Source: Oscillospiraceae bacterium (GTDB lineage: Bacteria > Bacillota > Clostridia > Oscillospirales > Acutalibacteraceae). From it: a DNA stretch of 64,000 nt. The stretch is taken from NCBI GenBank assembly GCA_031288555.1, contig JAITRE010000032.1:39257-103256 (forward strand), written 5' to 3'. Shown here one piece after another: positions 63,201-64,000 of this stretch. The position numbers were made by a program, and so were the translations under genes. Each line of letters begins with the position of its first letter. Position 1 is the stretch's first letter. Under the pieces are notes generated by a model, which saw only the letters and a program-made list of their open reading frames with translations, made no database searches and had not been told where the DNA came from.

Positions 63201-64000
63201 CTATTGTTGTTTTTTATCGTTTATCTCTTTTAATTTTTTTTGAAGCACAGTTATACATTTATCTTGATTATCACTTATTTTTTGATTTTCTTCCTCTATT
63301 TTTCTTGATTCGTTGTTTAGAAAATCTTCTCTTTCTTTAAAAATTTTATTAGCAATATTCTCAGATTCTTGTAAGAAAGAGTTTAGATTTTCTTTAAAAG
63401 CACTTTTTATATCTTCTTTTTCTTTAGTTGTTATTTTTGTTTTGTTAAGGCTTTTTAAATTATCTCTTTTTTTACTGAAATTTATTAATAAATTGTTTAA
63501 TAATTTATTTGTTTCTTCATGTTTTTTGTAATATTTTACAAAATTTTTATATGCATCATGTGAAAAATTTGATTCTTGGATTAATCTATATTCTTCTGCT
63601 TCTATTTCAAAAATTTTTAATTCTTTTTCGTTTTGGTCTATATGTGAGTTGATTATATCAAATTTCTTTTTAGAAAATTCTTTCTGTATGTCTTCAGCTT
63701 TTTTCATTTCATTTTTTAAACTGGATCGTATCTTGTTTTTTCCTGTGTTTGAAGGTAATTGTTCTATATATTTCAAACCTTGGCTACGAAACGCATTGAA
63801 TGTATCTCTAATTTTTCTATTATACGGTGTAATAATATTAAATTCTTCATCATCTAAAATATTTTGTAGTTCTTGAAAATCATTGTTTTCAAGTGCCTTA
63901 TTTTTTTTGTTTTCAAATTCTTTTAATTCTTTTTTAAAAATTTTATTTTCTTCTTCAAATTTATTTGTACAATCTACAAGATTTTTTTTGCTTTCTTTAT
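63201..64000 (-). CDS. C-terminal part of a charged coiled-coil protein (runs off window)
   Basis: The minus-strand frame is open from the stop at 63201 to the window edge, so the start lies beyond base 64000. About 266 residues are visible. They are Lys/Glu/Asn/Phe rich and mostly helical: a coiled coil (KNLVDCTNKFEEENKIFKKE and onward), a less charged segment FNIITPYNRKIRDTFNAFRS, then another coiled coil to the end. A TTG at 63776 could give a shorter product, but the continuous frame argues for the longer one. No family recognised and no sequence link to the coiled-coil paralogs at 41-50 kb. Confidence 0.6.
   Translation of the reverse strand, partial: KESKKNLVDCTNKFEEENKIFKKELKEFENKKNKALENNDFQELQNILDDEEFNIITPYNRKIRDTFNAFRSQGLKYIEQLPSNTGKNKIRSSLKNEMKKAEDIQKEFSKKKFDIINSHIDQNEKELKIFEIEAEEYRLIQESNFSHDAYKNFVKYYKKHEETNKLLNNLLINFSKKRDNLKSLNKTKITTKEKEDIKSAFKENLNSFLQESENIANKIFKEREDFLNNESRKIEEENQKISDNQDKCITVLQKKLKEINDKKQQ

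Noticed and set aside
63201..63776. A complete 191-residue protein starting at TTG 63776
   Set aside because: The frame is open without a stop from there to the window edge, so a longer gene beginning outside the window is more likely.

Overview
This is one contiguous piece of a very AT-rich bacterial chromosome using the standard code (many genes end in TGA). Gene content points to an anaerobic member of the Clostridia, probably Oscillospiraceae/Ruminococcaceae-like: anaerobic ribonucleotide reductase (nrdDG), AdhE, an archaeal/eukaryal-type ProRS, a SCIFF-peptide radical SAM maturase, GerW/DUF2953 and the rpmH-rnpA-yidD-yidC-jag-mnmE-mnmG block. Extreme AT bias, long AT-rich spacers, split ribosomal operons, decaying genes and many secreted proteins of unknown function suggest a host-restricted or endosymbiotic lineage with a reducing genome. 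That is inference; no host marker is visible.

Layout. 1-4 kb: divergent tuf (cut by the window edge) and fusA, rsmA, tRNA-Pro(GGG). 4.3-12.6 kb: a secreted HExxH protease, ogg, ruvC, a FUSC-type membrane protein, a secreted GT8 glycosyltransferase, small membrane proteins and a CDF metal exporter. 13-17.8 kb: acpP, proS, nrdD-nrdG. 18.1-23.8 kb: two family-5 substrate-binding lipoproteins and two peptide-type ABC permeases, without ATPases. 24-26.3 kb: rplS, lepB, rbgA. 26.6-29.2 kb (minus): gerW, DUF2953, hemolysin-III-type protein, M50 protease. 29.8-32 kb: a secreted protein under a near-consensus promoter, tRNA-Ala(CGC), two tandem PnuC-like half transporters. 32.8-38.6 kb: rpmH to mnmG. 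38.7-44.3 kb (minus): KOW protein, map, adk, then rpsG and rpsL, in the order of the ancestral ribosomal superoperon with its middle missing.

The most unusual region is 40.3-50.2 kb. Three paralogous genes for secreted Lys/Gln/Asn-rich coiled-coil proteins (about 351, 319 and 794 residues) are embedded in duplicated noncoding DNA. They share a signal-peptide region, a promoter with 17-nt spacing and a long 5' leader. In two copies the leader carries a perfect Shine-Dalgarno sequence near the predicted RNA 5' end with no ORF behind it. Two copies also share a C-terminal domain and a covarying 3' hairpin. A broken 5' end of adk lies between the first paralog and rpsG and records the duplication.

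50.3-64 kb: tepA, a MocR-type aminotransferase, asnS, a frameshifted leucine-rich-repeat gene, a polysaccharide deacetylase, adhE, a cyclophilin lipoprotein, scfB, tsaE, tsaB and the C-terminal part of a coiled-coil protein running off the window. In AdhE the aldehyde dehydrogenase half looks intact, but the alcohol dehydrogenase half has lost three of four metal ligands and its nucleotide-binding glycines. The housekeeping genes describe a fermentative anaerobe that imports peptides. The secreted proteins (protease, GT8, coiled coils, LRR protein, unknown) are the likeliest host-interaction set.
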